From Amia ocellicauda (taxonomy: Eukaryota; Chordata; Actinopteri; Amiiformes; Amiidae): a DNA stretch of 64,000 bases. Position numbers and translations under genes: made by a program. This document shows, one piece after another, positions 46,287-58,661 of this stretch. Below the pieces are notes generated by a model. It did not search any database. It had not been told where the DNA came from and saw only the letters and a program-made list of their open reading frames with translations. The stretch's first letter is position 1. Every line of letters begins with the position of its first letter. The DNA is taken from positions 3,481,501-3,545,500 of the forward strand of contig NC_089856.1 in NCBI RefSeq assembly GCF_036373705.1. The letters run 5' to 3'.

Positions 46287-46540
46287 ACATTATTATTATT
46301 ATTACTTCTTGGCAGACGCCCTTATCCAGGGCGACTTACAAAATAAGTGTAAAACAAAGTGCAAAAATACAGTTAAGTAAAAGGCATCAATCATTACAAA
46401 TTCAATTAAACTAAACATAGCAATTCAAAATACATTTTACAAATTCCAATTTACAATTTAAACAAGCAGGTACAGTAAGTGAGGTCCTACATCCTGGACG
46501 GTAAAAGCTAAGTGCTGTCAAGATGTAGGGTCAGCCGAGG
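46287..46540 (-). mobile_element. L2-type LINE 3' tail
   Basis: Minus strand: AAT tract, then the complement of cagacgcccttatccagggc and gacttacaaaataag. It extends to gtcaaggatgta-type sequence equivalent to the L2 3' UTR at 33480-33660. No coding part. Confidence 0.7.
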
Positions 46541-46784
46541 GCTACAGGAAAGGGAGCAAGGAGGAAAACAATCAAAAACGCAAGAAGCAAATAAAACTGA
46601 GAAGTGCTATCTAGCAGGGATAAAGGACTAATATTACAAGATGCATACACATCCATTGCTAAAATAAAAAAAAACTTAAGACAAATACTGCTTTGAATAA
46701 GGAAAAACAAGAGATACAATCACACATGGAGTTTATACATCGGTTACTTTGCGGTTGGTTTAAACTCGAAAATCTCTTTAAATT

Positions 46785-46990
46785 ACATTACATTATTTGT
46801 CATTTAGCAGACACTCTTATCCAGGGCGACTTACATTTGCACCCATTTATACAGCTGGGCATTTTACTGGAGTAATCGAAGTGAAGTATCTTGCTCAAGG
46901 GCACAACAGCATTTTCGTTTCAAAGGTGTTTTATGAAGATCGAGCCGCACATGTCGCGGGTGTGACAGCTGTGTTTAGCCAGAGATCCCG
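46785..46990 (-). mobile_element. L2-related interspersed repeat end
   Basis: The stretch tttagcagacactcttatcc agggcgacttac and the following cttgctcaagggcacaac are typical of the widespread fish repeats that share the L2 3' end. Confidence 0.55.
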
Positions 46991-47034
46991 GGGTTCCAGT
47001 GGAACATGATTACATTTCAATATTATTATATATT

Positions 47035-47274
47035 ACTATTATTTATTTATTACAGACGCCCTTATCCAGGGCAACTTACACAACATAAGAACATTATTAA
47101 AAGTGCAATACAGTATACAATTACAGATCAAAACAGTACAAATTACAAGTTCAAAATCACAAAAGCGCATAAGAACAAATAGAGTAAATCCAGGTCCTAC
47201 ATGCTTGTGAGCTAATAATTGCAGACAAGATGTGAAGTCACAGTCAGAGCTCAGGGGAGGGACACAGGGGGATC
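47035..47274 (-). mobile_element. L2 LINE 3' tail abutting the minisatellite
   Basis: Minus-oriented tail (cagacgcccttatccaggg at 47054 onward, then acatcttgtctgcaattatt-type sequence). It runs directly into the first minisatellite unit at about 47275. Confidence 0.65.
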
Positions 47275-50200
47275 AATATATAGTGTATGCGTCTTAGTAT
47301 ATAGTGTGTGCGTCTTAGTATGTAGTGTATGTGTCTCAGTATGTAGTGTGTGCGTCTTAGTATGTAGTGTATGCGTCTCAGTATAGTGTATGCGTCTCAG
47401 TATAGTGTATGTGTCTCAGTATAGTGTATGCGTCTCAGTATGTAGTGTATGCGTCTTAGTATGTAGTGTATGCGTCTCAGTATAGTGTATGCATCTCAGT
47501 ATGTAGTGTGTGCGTCTTAGTATGTAGTGTATGGGTCTCAGTATGTAGTGTATGCGTCTCAGTATAGTGTATGCGTCTCAGTATGTAGTGTATGCGTCTC
47601 AGTATGTAGTGTATGCGTCTCAGTATAGTGTATGCGTCTCAGTATGTAGTGTATGCGTCTCAGTATGTAGTGTATGCGTCTTAGTATGTAGTGTATGCGT
47701 CTCAGTATAGTGTATGCGTCTCAGTATGTAGTGTGTGCGTCTCAGTATATAGTGTATGTGTCTCAGTATAGTGTATGCGTCTCAGTATGTAGTGTATGTG
47801 TCTCAGTATATAGTGTGTGCGTCTCAGTATGTAGTGTATGTGTCTCACTATAATGTATGCGTCTCAGTATGTAGTGTATGCGTCTCAGTATGTAGTGTGT
47901 GCGTCTCAGTATGTAGTGTGTGCGTCTCAGTATAGTGTATGCGTCTCAGTATGTAGTGTGTGCGTCTCAGTATGTAGTGTATGCGTCTCAGTATAATGTA
48001 TGCGTCTCAGTATATAGTGTGTGCGTCTCAGTATGTAGTGTGTGCGTCTCAGTATAATGTATGCGTCTCAGTATATAGTGTGTGCGTCTCAGTATGTAGT
48101 GTATGTGTCTCACTATAATGTATGCGTCTCAGTATGTAGTGTATGCGTCTCAGTATGTAGTGTGTGCGTCTCAGTATGTAGTGTGTGCGTCTCAGTATAG
48201 TGTATGCGTCTCAGTATGTAGTGTATGCGTCTCAGTATGTAGTGTGTGCGTCTCAGTATGTAGTGTATGTGTCTCAGTATAATGTATGCGTCTCAGTATG
48301 TAGTGTGTGCGTCTCAGTATGTAGTGTATGTGTCTCAGTATAGTGTATGCGTCTCAGTATGTAGTGTATGCGTCTCAGTATGTAGTGTATGTGTCTCAGT
48401 ATAATGTATGCGTCTCAGTATGTAGTGTGTGCGTCTCAGTATGTAGTGTATGTGTCTCAGTATAATGTATGCGTCTCAGTATGTAGTGTGTGCGTCTCAG
48501 TATAGTGTATGCATCTCAGTATGTAGTGTATGTGTCTCAGTATGTAGTGTATGTGTCTCAGTATAATGTATGCGTCTCAGTATGTAGTGTATGTGTCTCA
48601 GTATGTAGTGTATGCGTCTCAGTATGTAGTGTGTGCGTCTCAGTATATAGTGTATGCGTCTCAGTATATAGTGTATGTTTGTCAGTATAGTGTATGCGTC
48701 TCAGTATGTAGTGTATGTGTCTCAGTATGTAGTGTATGTGTCTCAGTATAATGTATGCGTCTCAGTATGTAGTGTATGTGTCTCAGTATAATGTATGCGT
48801 CTCAGTATGTAGTGTATGTGTCTCAGTATAATGTATGCGTCTCAGTATGTAGTGTGTGCGTCTCAGTATGTAGTGTGTGCGTCTCAGTATGTAGTGTATG
48901 CGTCTCAGTATAGTGTATGCGTCTCAGTATAGTGTATGCGTCTCAGTATGTAGTGTATGCGTCTCAGTATGTAGTGTATGCGTCTTAGTATGTAGTGTAT
49001 GCGTCTCAGTATAGTGTATGCGTCTCAGTATGTAGTGTGTGCGTCTTAGTATGTAGTGTATGCGTCTCAGTATGTAGTGTATGCGTCTCAGTATAGTGTA
49101 TGCGTCTCAGTATGTAGTGTATGCGTCACAGTATGTAGTGTATGCGTCTTAGTATGTAGTGTATGCGTCTCAGTATAGTGTATGTGTCTCAGTATAGTGT
49201 ATGCGTCTCAGTATGTAGTGTGTGCGTCTCAGTATATAGTGTATGTGTCTCAGTATAGTGTATGCGTCTCAGTATGTAGTGTATGTGTCTCAGTATATAG
49301 TGTGTCTCAGTATGTAGTGTGTGCGTCTCAGTATAATGTATGCGTCTCAGTATATAGTGTATGCGTCTCAGTATGTAGTGTATGCGTCTCAGTATGTAGT
49401 GTATGCGTCTTAGTATGTAGTGTATGCGTCTCAGTATAGTGTATGCGTCTCAGTATGTAGTGTATGCGTCACAGTATGTAGTGTATGCGTCTTAGTATGT
49501 AGTGTATGCGTCTCAGTATAGTGTATGCGTCTCAGTATGTAGTGTGTGCGTCTCAGTATATAGTGTATGTGTCTCAGTATAGTGTATGCGTCTCAGTATG
49601 TAGTGTATGTGTCTCAGTATATAGTGTGTCTCAGTATGTAGTGTATGCGTCTCAGTATAGTGTATGCGTCTCAGTATAGTGTATGCGTCTCAGTATGTAG
49701 TGTATGCGTCTCAGTATGTAGTGTATGCGTCTTAGTATGTAGTGTATGCGTCTCAGTATAGTGTATGCGTCTCAGTATGTAGTGTATGCGTCTCAGTATA
49801 GTGTATGCGTCTCAGTATGTAGTGTATGCGTCACAGTATGTAGTGTATGCGTCTTAGTATGTAGTGTATGCGTCTCAGTATAGTGTATGTGTCTCAGTAT
49901 AGTGTATGCGTCTCAGTATGTAGTGTGTGCGTCTCAGTATATAGTGTATGTGTCTCAGTATAGTGTATGCGTCTCAGTATGTAGTGTATGTGTCTCAGTA
50001 TATAGTGTGTCTCAGTATGTAGTGTGTGCGTCTCAGTATAATGTATGCGTCTCAGTATATAGTGTATGCGTCTCAGTATATAGTGTGTGCGTCTCAGTAT
50101 GTAGTGTGTGCGTCTCAGTATAATGTATGCGTCTCAGTATATAGTGTATGCGTCTCAGTATATAGTGTGTGCGTCTCAGTATGTAGTGTATGTGTCTCAC

Positions 50201-52872
50201 TATAATGTATGCGTCTCAGTATGTAGTGTATGCGTCTCAGTATGTAGTGTGTGAGTCTCAGTATATAGTGTATGTGTCTCAGTATAGTGTATGCGTCTCA
50301 GTATGTAGTGTATGTGTCTCAGTATATAGTGTGTCTCAGTATGTAGTGTGTGCGTCTCAGTATAGTGTATGCGTCTCAGTATGTAGTGTATGCGTCTCAG
50401 TATGTAGTGTGTGCGTCTCAGTATGTAGTGTATGTGTCTCAGTATAATGTATGCGTCTCAGTATGTAGTGTGTGCGTCTCAGTATGTAGTGTGTGCGTCT
50501 CAGTATAGTGTATGCATCTCAGTATGTAGTGTATGTGTCTCAGTATGTAGTGTATGTGTCTCAGTATAATGTATGCGTCTCAGTATGTAGTGTATGTGTC
50601 TCAGTATGTAGTGTATGTGTCTCAGTATGTAGTGTATGCGTCTCAGTATGTAGTGTATGTGTCTCAGTATGTAGTGTATGTGTCTCAGTATAATGTATGC
50701 GTCTCAGTATGTAGTGTGTGCGTCTCAGTATGTAGTGTATGCGTCTCAGTATAGTGTATGCGTCTCAGTATAGTGTATGCGTCTCAGTATGTAGTGTATG
50801 CGTCTCAGTATGTAGTGTATGCGTCTTAGTATGTAGTGTATGCGTCTCAGTATAGTGTATGCGTCTCAGTATGTAGTGTATGCGTCTCAGTATAGTGTAT
50901 GCGTCTCAGTATGTAGTGTATGCGTCACAGTATGTAGTGTATGCGTCTTAGTATGTAGTGTATGCGTCTCAGTATAGTGTATGTGTCTCAGTATAGTGTA
51001 TGCGTCTCAGTATGTAGTGTGTGCGTCTCAGTATATAGTGTATGTGTCTCAGTATAGTGTATGCGTCTCAGTATGTAGTGTATGTGTCTCAGTATATAGT
51101 GTGTCTCAGTATGTAGTGTGTGCGTCTCAGTATAATGTATGCGTCTCAGTATATAGTGTATGCGTCTCAGTATATAGTGTGTGCGTCTCAGTATGTAGTG
51201 TGTGCGTCTCAGTATAATGTATGCGTCTCAGTATATAGTGTATGCGTCTCAGTATATAGTGTGTGCGTCTCAGTATGTAGTGTATGTGTCTCACTATAAT
51301 GTATGCGTCTCAGTATGTAGTGTATGCGTCTCAGTATGTAGTGTGTGAGTCTCAGTATATAGTGTATGTGTCTCAGTATAGTGTATGCGTCTCAGTATGT
51401 AGTGTATGTGTCTCAGTATATAGTGTGTCTCAGTATGTAGTGTGTGCGTCTCAGTATAGTGTATGCGTCTCAGTATGTAGTGTATGCGTCTCAGTATGTA
51501 GTGTGTGCGTCTCAGTATGTAGTGTATGTGTCTCAGTATAATGTATGCGTCTCAGTATGTAGTGTGTGCGTCTCAGTATGTAGTGTGTGCGTCTCAGTAT
51601 AGTGTATGCATCTCAGTATGTAGTGTATGTGTCTCAGTATGTAGTGTATGTGTCTCAGTATAATGTATGCGTCTCAGTATGTAGTGTATGTGTCTCAGTA
51701 TGTAGTGTATGTGTCTCAGTATGTAGTGTATGCGTCTCAGTATGTAGTGTATGTGTCTCAGTATGTAGTGTATGTGTCTCAGTATAATGTATGCGTCTCA
51801 GTATGTAGTGTGTGCGTCTCAGTATGTAGTGTATGCGTCTCAGTATAGTGTATGCGTCTCAGTATAGTGTATGCGTCTCAGTATGTAGTGTATGCGTCAC
51901 AGTATGTAGTGTATGCGTCTTAGTATGTAGTGTATGCGTCTCAGTATAGTGTATGTGTCTCAGTATAGTGTATGCGTCTCAGTATGTAGTGTGTGCGTCT
52001 CAGTATATAGTGTATGTGTCTCAGTATAGTGTATGCGTCTCAGTATGTAGTGTATGTGTCTCAGTATATAGTGTGTCTCAGTATGTAGTGTGTGCGTCTC
52101 AGTATAATGTATGCGTCTCAGTATATAGTGTATGCGTCTCAGTATATAGTGTGTGCGTCTCAGTATGTAGTGTGTGCGTCTCAGTATAATGTATGCGTCT
52201 CAGTATATAGTGTATGCGTCTCAGTATATGGTGTGTGCGTCTCAGTATGTAGTGTATGTGTCTCACTATAATGTATGCGTCTCAGTATGTAGTGTATGCG
52301 TCTCAGTATGTAGTGTGTGCGTCTCAGTATGTAGTGTGTGCATCTCAGTATAGTGTATGCGTCTCAGTATGTAGTGTGTGCGTCTCAGTATGTAGTGTAT
52401 GCGTCTCAGTATGTAGTGTGTGCGTCTCAGTATGTAGTGTGTGCATCTCAGTATAGTGTATGCGTCTCAGTATGTAGTGTGTGTGTCTCAGTATGTAGTG
52501 TATGTGTCTCAGTATAATGTATGCGTCTCAGTATGTAGTGTGTGCGTCTCAGTATGTAGTGTGTGCGTCTCAGTATAGTGTATGCGTCTCAGTATATAGT
52601 GTATGCGTCTCAGTATGTAGTGTATGTGTCTCAGTATTTAGTGTATGTGTCTCAGTATAATGTATGCGTCTCAGTATGTAGTGTATGTGTCTCAGTATGT
52701 AGTGTATGTGTCTCAGTATAATGTATGCGTCTCAGTATGTAGTGTATGTGTCTCAGTATGTAGTGTATGTGTCTCAGTATAATGTATGCGTCTCAGTATG
52801 TAGTGTATGTGTCTCAGTATGTAGTGTATGTGTCTCAGTATGTAGTGTATGTGTCTCAGTATGTAGTGTATG
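47275..52872. repeat. 5.6-kb minisatellite, 19-21-bp units, with higher-order structure
   Basis: The consensus unit is tgcgtctcagtatgtagtgta (21 bp; quoted once as two parts: tgcgtctcag and tatgtagtgta). A 19-bp variant lacks one tg (cagtatagtgta), and there are variants atatagtgta, ataatgta, tgtgtctcag and tgcgtcttag. There are about 270 units. Larger segments repeat: the stretch from 49887 recurs at 50981 (1,094 bp later) with the same order of variants, and again from 51953 (972 bp later). The array sits 0.3 kb upstream of the ODAD3-like gene promoter. Open frames inside it (VCVSVCS heptads) arise because 21 is a multiple of three and are not genes. Confidence 0.95.
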
Positions 52873-53151
52873 CACCACGGGGTGAATAATGTCCTACCTA
52901 GTGGTTGTAAAATACAGTCCTCCTAAAATACTAACTTAGTTAGATAACTTAATCTGTGTGGTGCTTTCTACTTTCAATTGTGTGCACAAAGCTCACTATC
53001 CTGATTCCAGAGGAAACGCGTCTCCTTTGGCTTTGGGAGAGAGCAGCGTTTCTCCAGAGGTACGCGTGTAAAACTACAACACCCAGCATGCACTGCTCCG
53101 AGCCTCGTCCCGGCGCCACGCGTTCCGTGTGTGTATGTGCGACGGCGGGCG

Positions 53152-53164
53152 GTTGCTAGGCGAC
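53152..53164 (+). promoter_or_regulatory. RFX X-box in the ODAD3-like promoter
   Basis: GTTGCTAGGCGAC differs by one base from the palindromic X-box GTTGCTAGGCAAC that RFX factors bind in ciliary gene promoters. It lies in a CpG-rich island (about 53020-53300), 140 bp before the first recognised splice donor. This fits a motile-cilium gene. Confidence 0.65.
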
Positions 53165-53740
53165 GGTGCGGGGCTGTGCGGCGGCTCGCGCTCAGGGGCG
53201 TCATTTGTCCCGACTGTCTGCACGTGAGAGCACGCGTGATGCGGGCGACGAGCAGGACGTCATCGCCGAGCAGATCGACGAGCTGCGGAGGAGGATCCGG
53301 ATAATCGGTAGGTGTTTGTGCAGCTCCTGAAGCAGGGCAGCCATTGATCCGCTCACATCTGTATCAAAACCAGCAAGAGCGACGTCGCTGTTGCAGCTTC
53401 TGTCGGAAACGTCACTGGACTTAAAGAGACAGTAGGAGCCGCACAGTTGCTAGTTATCCTCCATGCGCCATGTGGACACGGTGTCTGTTCAGGTTCCCCA
53501 CAGCGCCTCTGCTCGGTTTGGGAAATCTCTCTGCTGTCATGAAAGCCTGCTTTAGTCACTGTAATTAGTTCAGTTAAGCAGCCGGACACTGTCCCTGTGC
53601 GCAGTGTAAAGCAGGATTTTAACAGACCTGGATGTGAACAACTTGACTACAGCCGGCTTTTGTCACTATATTGAAGTCAGTCAATTGAAAGCCTCATGGA
53701 TCTGCGAAGAAAAGTTTTAGATGTCACTGTTTTCAAGATG

Positions 53741-53787
<47 letters not shown>

Positions 53788-56700
53788 ACTGACGTCTATA
53801 TGAATACTGTCTATACAAAATCTGCATATTCCTTATCTTATTATCTCCAAATTTCCAGAGGGGAACAAGACTGCTATCTATGTGAGCTCACAGTACACCA
53901 TCGAGCAGTACAAGGACATGATTCTGCAGCTCCAGCAGCAGGACGAGAAGCAGCGGCCTGAGCCCTTACCGGTGAGAGGGTTTAGGCTACACTCTTTCCT
54001 TCCTGCCTTGTGGCTTCGGATGGGCCTGTGTTGATTATTAGTATTTGTAAACCACTGGAGATAAACCCGTATTCTCCAGCTTTTTGAAGTGGGATGAAGC
54101 CAATTATCAGTTCAATTAAGGTTTCAATGAATTAATTGAGAGTGCAGTTTGATCACAAGCCTGTAGTACCAGGATTGGGAACTAAGCCTTGATATCTGGA
54201 TGGCTGTGAAAGTGAAATGGATGCTCAGCCACACGCTGCCCTGTACTGAAATCATATCTATGGAAACCATAGGAGGAGGAGATAGTGTACAAGGAGCGCA
54301 AACAGAGGAAGAGGATCGGGAACAAGAAGGAGGAGATGAATGCACAGGCTGAACTAGAGGAGAAGGAGGTAGGTGTGAGAATCGGGGTCATCATTGACTT
54401 TTTTATTTCTTTGCCCAATGGTTGAACTTGGACTGTATAGGGAAGAGCAAAAGAGCACCGAGTTTAGGAATGAGAGGAAGCCGTTCGAACCCTCGTGCTC
54501 GCCGGGCTGCTCGGCACTTTGACCCGAGAGTCGCCTCCATTTGAGAATCATCCCAAACTGTGGGCTTGTTCCACCCCCCACCTCTCTCTGTGTAGAGGTG
54601 CCTCTGGTCTCCTGTTCTCAAAACCTGACCGATTCTGGATATGAAGTTCAGCAGTCGCTCTTGTGGAGTTTTCTCATGACTGAACACAGTTCTGGATGAG
54701 GGTCTGCTTTTATTTTGGCCCGTACCTACAGGCATTTATTCTGCAGTCTCCTGACAGGATCGCTCCCTCTTTGCAGGCGACTAGTGATACATATGCGATA
54801 CCCCTCTGTGGGCAGTAGAGGGCTCCCTCACAACACGATGCGACTTACCTGTATAAGTCACTCTGCAGCAGAGAAGGTCGCATGTCCCAGACTGGGCCGG
54901 CCTAATGGTTTACAATATGAAGAGCCCAGGTCCAGCTGGCGCGCCTCACCTGACGTCACTTGCACAGCAGGGTTAGGGGTCCAGTTTGGGTTGGGGTTTC
55001 AAAAGTCTTGTGGTCAGAACATGGGCCAACTATTGCCTTTGAGAAGTCTTGCAAAGTGCATTGAGACTGCACTTTTAATAGAACATTACGAACACAAAGC
55101 CCATGAATGGGTCATTTGAAGAAAAGGTGGGGATCAGTCGCTCATTATAACACGAGGAGTAATTTGTCCTGGATGTAAACTCGGGCATTTCACACCCTGG
55201 CTGAATTCTTCACACGTGAAAAGGCCTGGCAACCTGGCAATGTTTACACATACTCTCCTTTCTCCAGAGGTGTGAAGAGCAGTTCAGTGCACACTTAACG
55301 AGGCAGGGTGTGGCCTCATTAGGCAGCAAGCCATTGACCTGCAGTCCAGCTCATAACACAGACGCACGTTAGAAGCCTGAAATAAAGAAACTGGTGTCAG
55401 GGTTACATTTTAGGTAGTTTTTAGTTTCACAACACACACAGGCTCCCAATAGTGTGAGGGTTGCGTCTCCACACGGGTCATTTCACACGGGCTCACCCTC
55501 ACGTCTTGGTCTCGGCTAGGACTGGGGTTCCAGCTACATCAATCTGATAACGGAGGGGATGTGGAAGAGATAAACCCTTTTTGGTACCAAGACTGACCTC
55601 AATTATGCGTGTGTGTGTCTGTATCTGTGTCTGTCTGTCTCGAAACGTCTGGAGCAGATGAAAGAGAAGTACAACAAGTCCCAGCTCAGACTGAGGGAGA
55701 AGAAGAAGAGACTGGAGGCCGAGTTAAAGGAGATGAAGGACGCAGAGCAGGCCAAGCGCTCCAGGTACTGCTTATATCACCGTCCTATCCCCCGCCCCCC
55801 TTCAGTTCAGTCACCAGACAAAGGGCAATTGTCCAGTTTTCAAACATCTCTTGCACTACGTCAGGCTGAACTTCCCCTGCTGTGTTGTTGTGTGCTCACT
55901 TATGTGTTCGGTCTTGTGTCACACAAATAACAAATGAAAGGAAAAACCTGAATAAATGAGTGGAGGAACATAATGATGCAGATGCCTCCAAAGAGGTGTA
56001 TGCATGATGCAATTAAGCAATTAACATCCTATCATGCTCTGTGGTATGTATACAAATGCTGAACAGGCCCAGTTGACCTCAATTTTGGATCAAGATGGCA
56101 GTGCGTAAACCCCTCAATACAAATTTGAGAGTTCAATGGTTCAAAAAACATAGGCACTGGTCTACAGAGGTGTGTAAAAAAGTGATCTGGTCAGATGAGT
56201 CACCCTTCACCATATTCTCAACAAGGGGGCGAGTGCATGTGTAGCGACACCAAGAGAACGGCATTTGTCTCTGTTCCCATTTTGATCAAAATCTCAGGGC
56301 TGCCCAGCAACCCTTTGTGTATCTGGTGCTTGAAGGCTAACACAGGAGTTGAGTGTGTGTTTCATTGTGTGTGGCTCCTGTACACTGAGCCCAGGGTTGC
56401 TGTGTCCTCGTGTGTATTGTTAAAGCCTCCTTCTGCTGACTGTTCCTCAGAGGTATTTAGCTGTGCACCATCCCCTGCAGTTGTACTGTCTGTCTATTCT
56501 CAGTTTGCCTCAGTGCCCTTCCGCCCCCATCTCCTGTGTGTCGAATAATACAGTGACAACTGTGTATTCAGCGCCTTTCGTCATAAGTAAGGGATCCTGT
56601 ATAAGCTATCTCAGTTTACGAACTCTTCTGTTTCTAAACCATTGTTAAACCCGGAAGCACAGCTGCACACAGCTGGATAAGCTGTTTCTTCCTGCCCCAG

Positions 56701-58630
56701 CATTGAGTAAAAAATTATATCTAAATCCCTTGCTCACTTATATCAATGGTTCCCATCCCTGGTCCTGGAGGACGCCCTACCCTGCTGGGTTTTGTTCCAA
56801 CCAAGTTCTCAATTTATTAATTGAACCTTAATCAAGTAACAATCTGCTTAGATTACATTTTTTAAATTGTGCAATGAAAGAGCTGGTTCTTTAATAAGTT
56901 CCTCATACAATTCTATACTTAACTTAAACCCCCTACTGTTTAAAACAATTAAAAGGCTCTGGTTTAGGAATTTATTAGTTCAATTAAGGGTTCAATTATG
57001 TATTTGAGCGCTCTGTTGGAAAAAATCCCCCAGTTGCACTGATCAAAGCCTTGCAGGAGTCTAGTGACTTATGATCATCCAAATAAATTACAGCTTTTCC
57101 ATTGATTCAGTCAAACAAAAATAAATGAATACAATACTTCCTCACAGCCACACAAGCAAAATACAAAACAGAAAGCTACTGTTTAAAGAACTCGACAGCG
57201 GTAGTCGATTCTGACCAGGCGTGCAGACGTCATGCCAACTCGCCGAATTTCGGTTCAGGGTCGTGCCTCAGTGTCTTTTGTTGCCTGTCTATTTACATGT
57301 TGTTTGGCGGGGGGGGTTGGGGCTAGCCCTGGTTAATGGGGTCTCTCTCTATGCCCGTCTCCCACAGTGAGCAGCAGATGGTGGAGGAGGCCAAGGCTCG
57401 CCTGAGGGCCGTGGAAAAGCAACGATACGCATTCCAAGAGAATTCTCAGCAGGTGACCCGCACCCTGAATGCAGTGACCATCGGGGTGAAGCACCTGAGT
57501 AACATGCTGGACCACATCAAGCAGGTAAGCCCCGCCCCCTTTCTCCCCGCGGAGAGATCTGCAGCCGGCCCGGCACACAGATTAGTGGCTCCTGGACCAC
57601 AGAGCCCAGCTTGTAGAAAGCTGGAAGTGAAAGGGCACTGCGGAGATCTACTATAGTGGTTTGACACGGGGAGGAGAGCTGTCTGACACTGTGGTTCAGC
57701 TGTCCACAAATGAGCCTTTAGTGACTAAAAACAATGCCTGGAAAGTTAGAATGGGAAACTAGAATAGTACACTGTACTAGTGTACGATTTGTAAAGTGGA
57801 AAGTCTTCCATCAGCGTTGTGTTTTGAAGCCAGTGTCTGTCTGTAGCAGCAACATCGACATGTTTGAATGTAAACAGTGCATGTATTTTGTACGCAGCAG
57901 CTACCTGCCTGTGTGTGTTTAAACCAGGCTTATGGAGAAAGAAATCAGGACTGCAGTGTCTGGGTCAAATTGCATGTAGTAGGTGCCGTAATTGGAGTTT
58001 GAGTTGATGAATCAGAGGAACTGATCTGTGGAGTACAAAGCTAGGCATTTCTAGGCATTTCGCACATCTAGGACAGGGGTAGTTAAGACCCATTCTATGC
58101 CCATAGACATCTTAATGTAAATTTCCAGCTGAAATATGGAAAGAAGGTCTGGAGGGACGGCGAGGGATCTCACTTAATCACACATTTATTTCTCTCTCTC
58201 TGTCCCTCTCTCAGGGTTGGTACGGGTGCTTGAAATCCTTGAAAATGCTTGAATTTTAATGTGGTATTTTCAAGGTTGTGAAAGTGCTTGAATTTTGAAT
58301 AAAGTGCTGGATTTTTGTGAAAAATGATTAAATGAATGATCTTGGGGATATAACTACAATGGTTGGGGAGCCAGTTGATTGCTTTATGCCGCGCCCAGTG
58401 CGACTCCTGTTGGATGAGCTGGTGTGTTTGATGCGCTGAGTGTGAGCCGCTGAGACAGCGCGCATCAGCGCCCAGTGAGGCAAATGTGCCACAATGCTGC
58501 CGTTTCAGAGGAGGGGGCTCCATAACATTGAATATACACTCTGGTTAAAACAAGGTCCACATTTGCGGATAGCATTGTAATACTTTGCATTAGTATCTGC
58601 TGGTCTCTGCTTTTTTATTTTTTTAAATAC

Positions 58631-58661
<31 letters not shown>

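Noticed and set aside
48490-52456. Many overlapping open frames of VCVSVCS-type heptads
   Set aside because: They follow from the 21-bp unit being divisible by three with no stop in these frames. The 19-bp units break them repeatedly, and composition is pure repeat.
47275-52872. Regular short repeats resembling a CRISPR array
   Set aside because: There are no unique spacers, units are contiguous, and the setting is a vertebrate genome with introns and LINEs.
52956-53159. ORF in the CpG-rich region as the ODAD3 start
   Set aside because: It ends in the TAG at 53157-53159 and has no similarity to the family. The conserved frame starts after that stop without an ATG.
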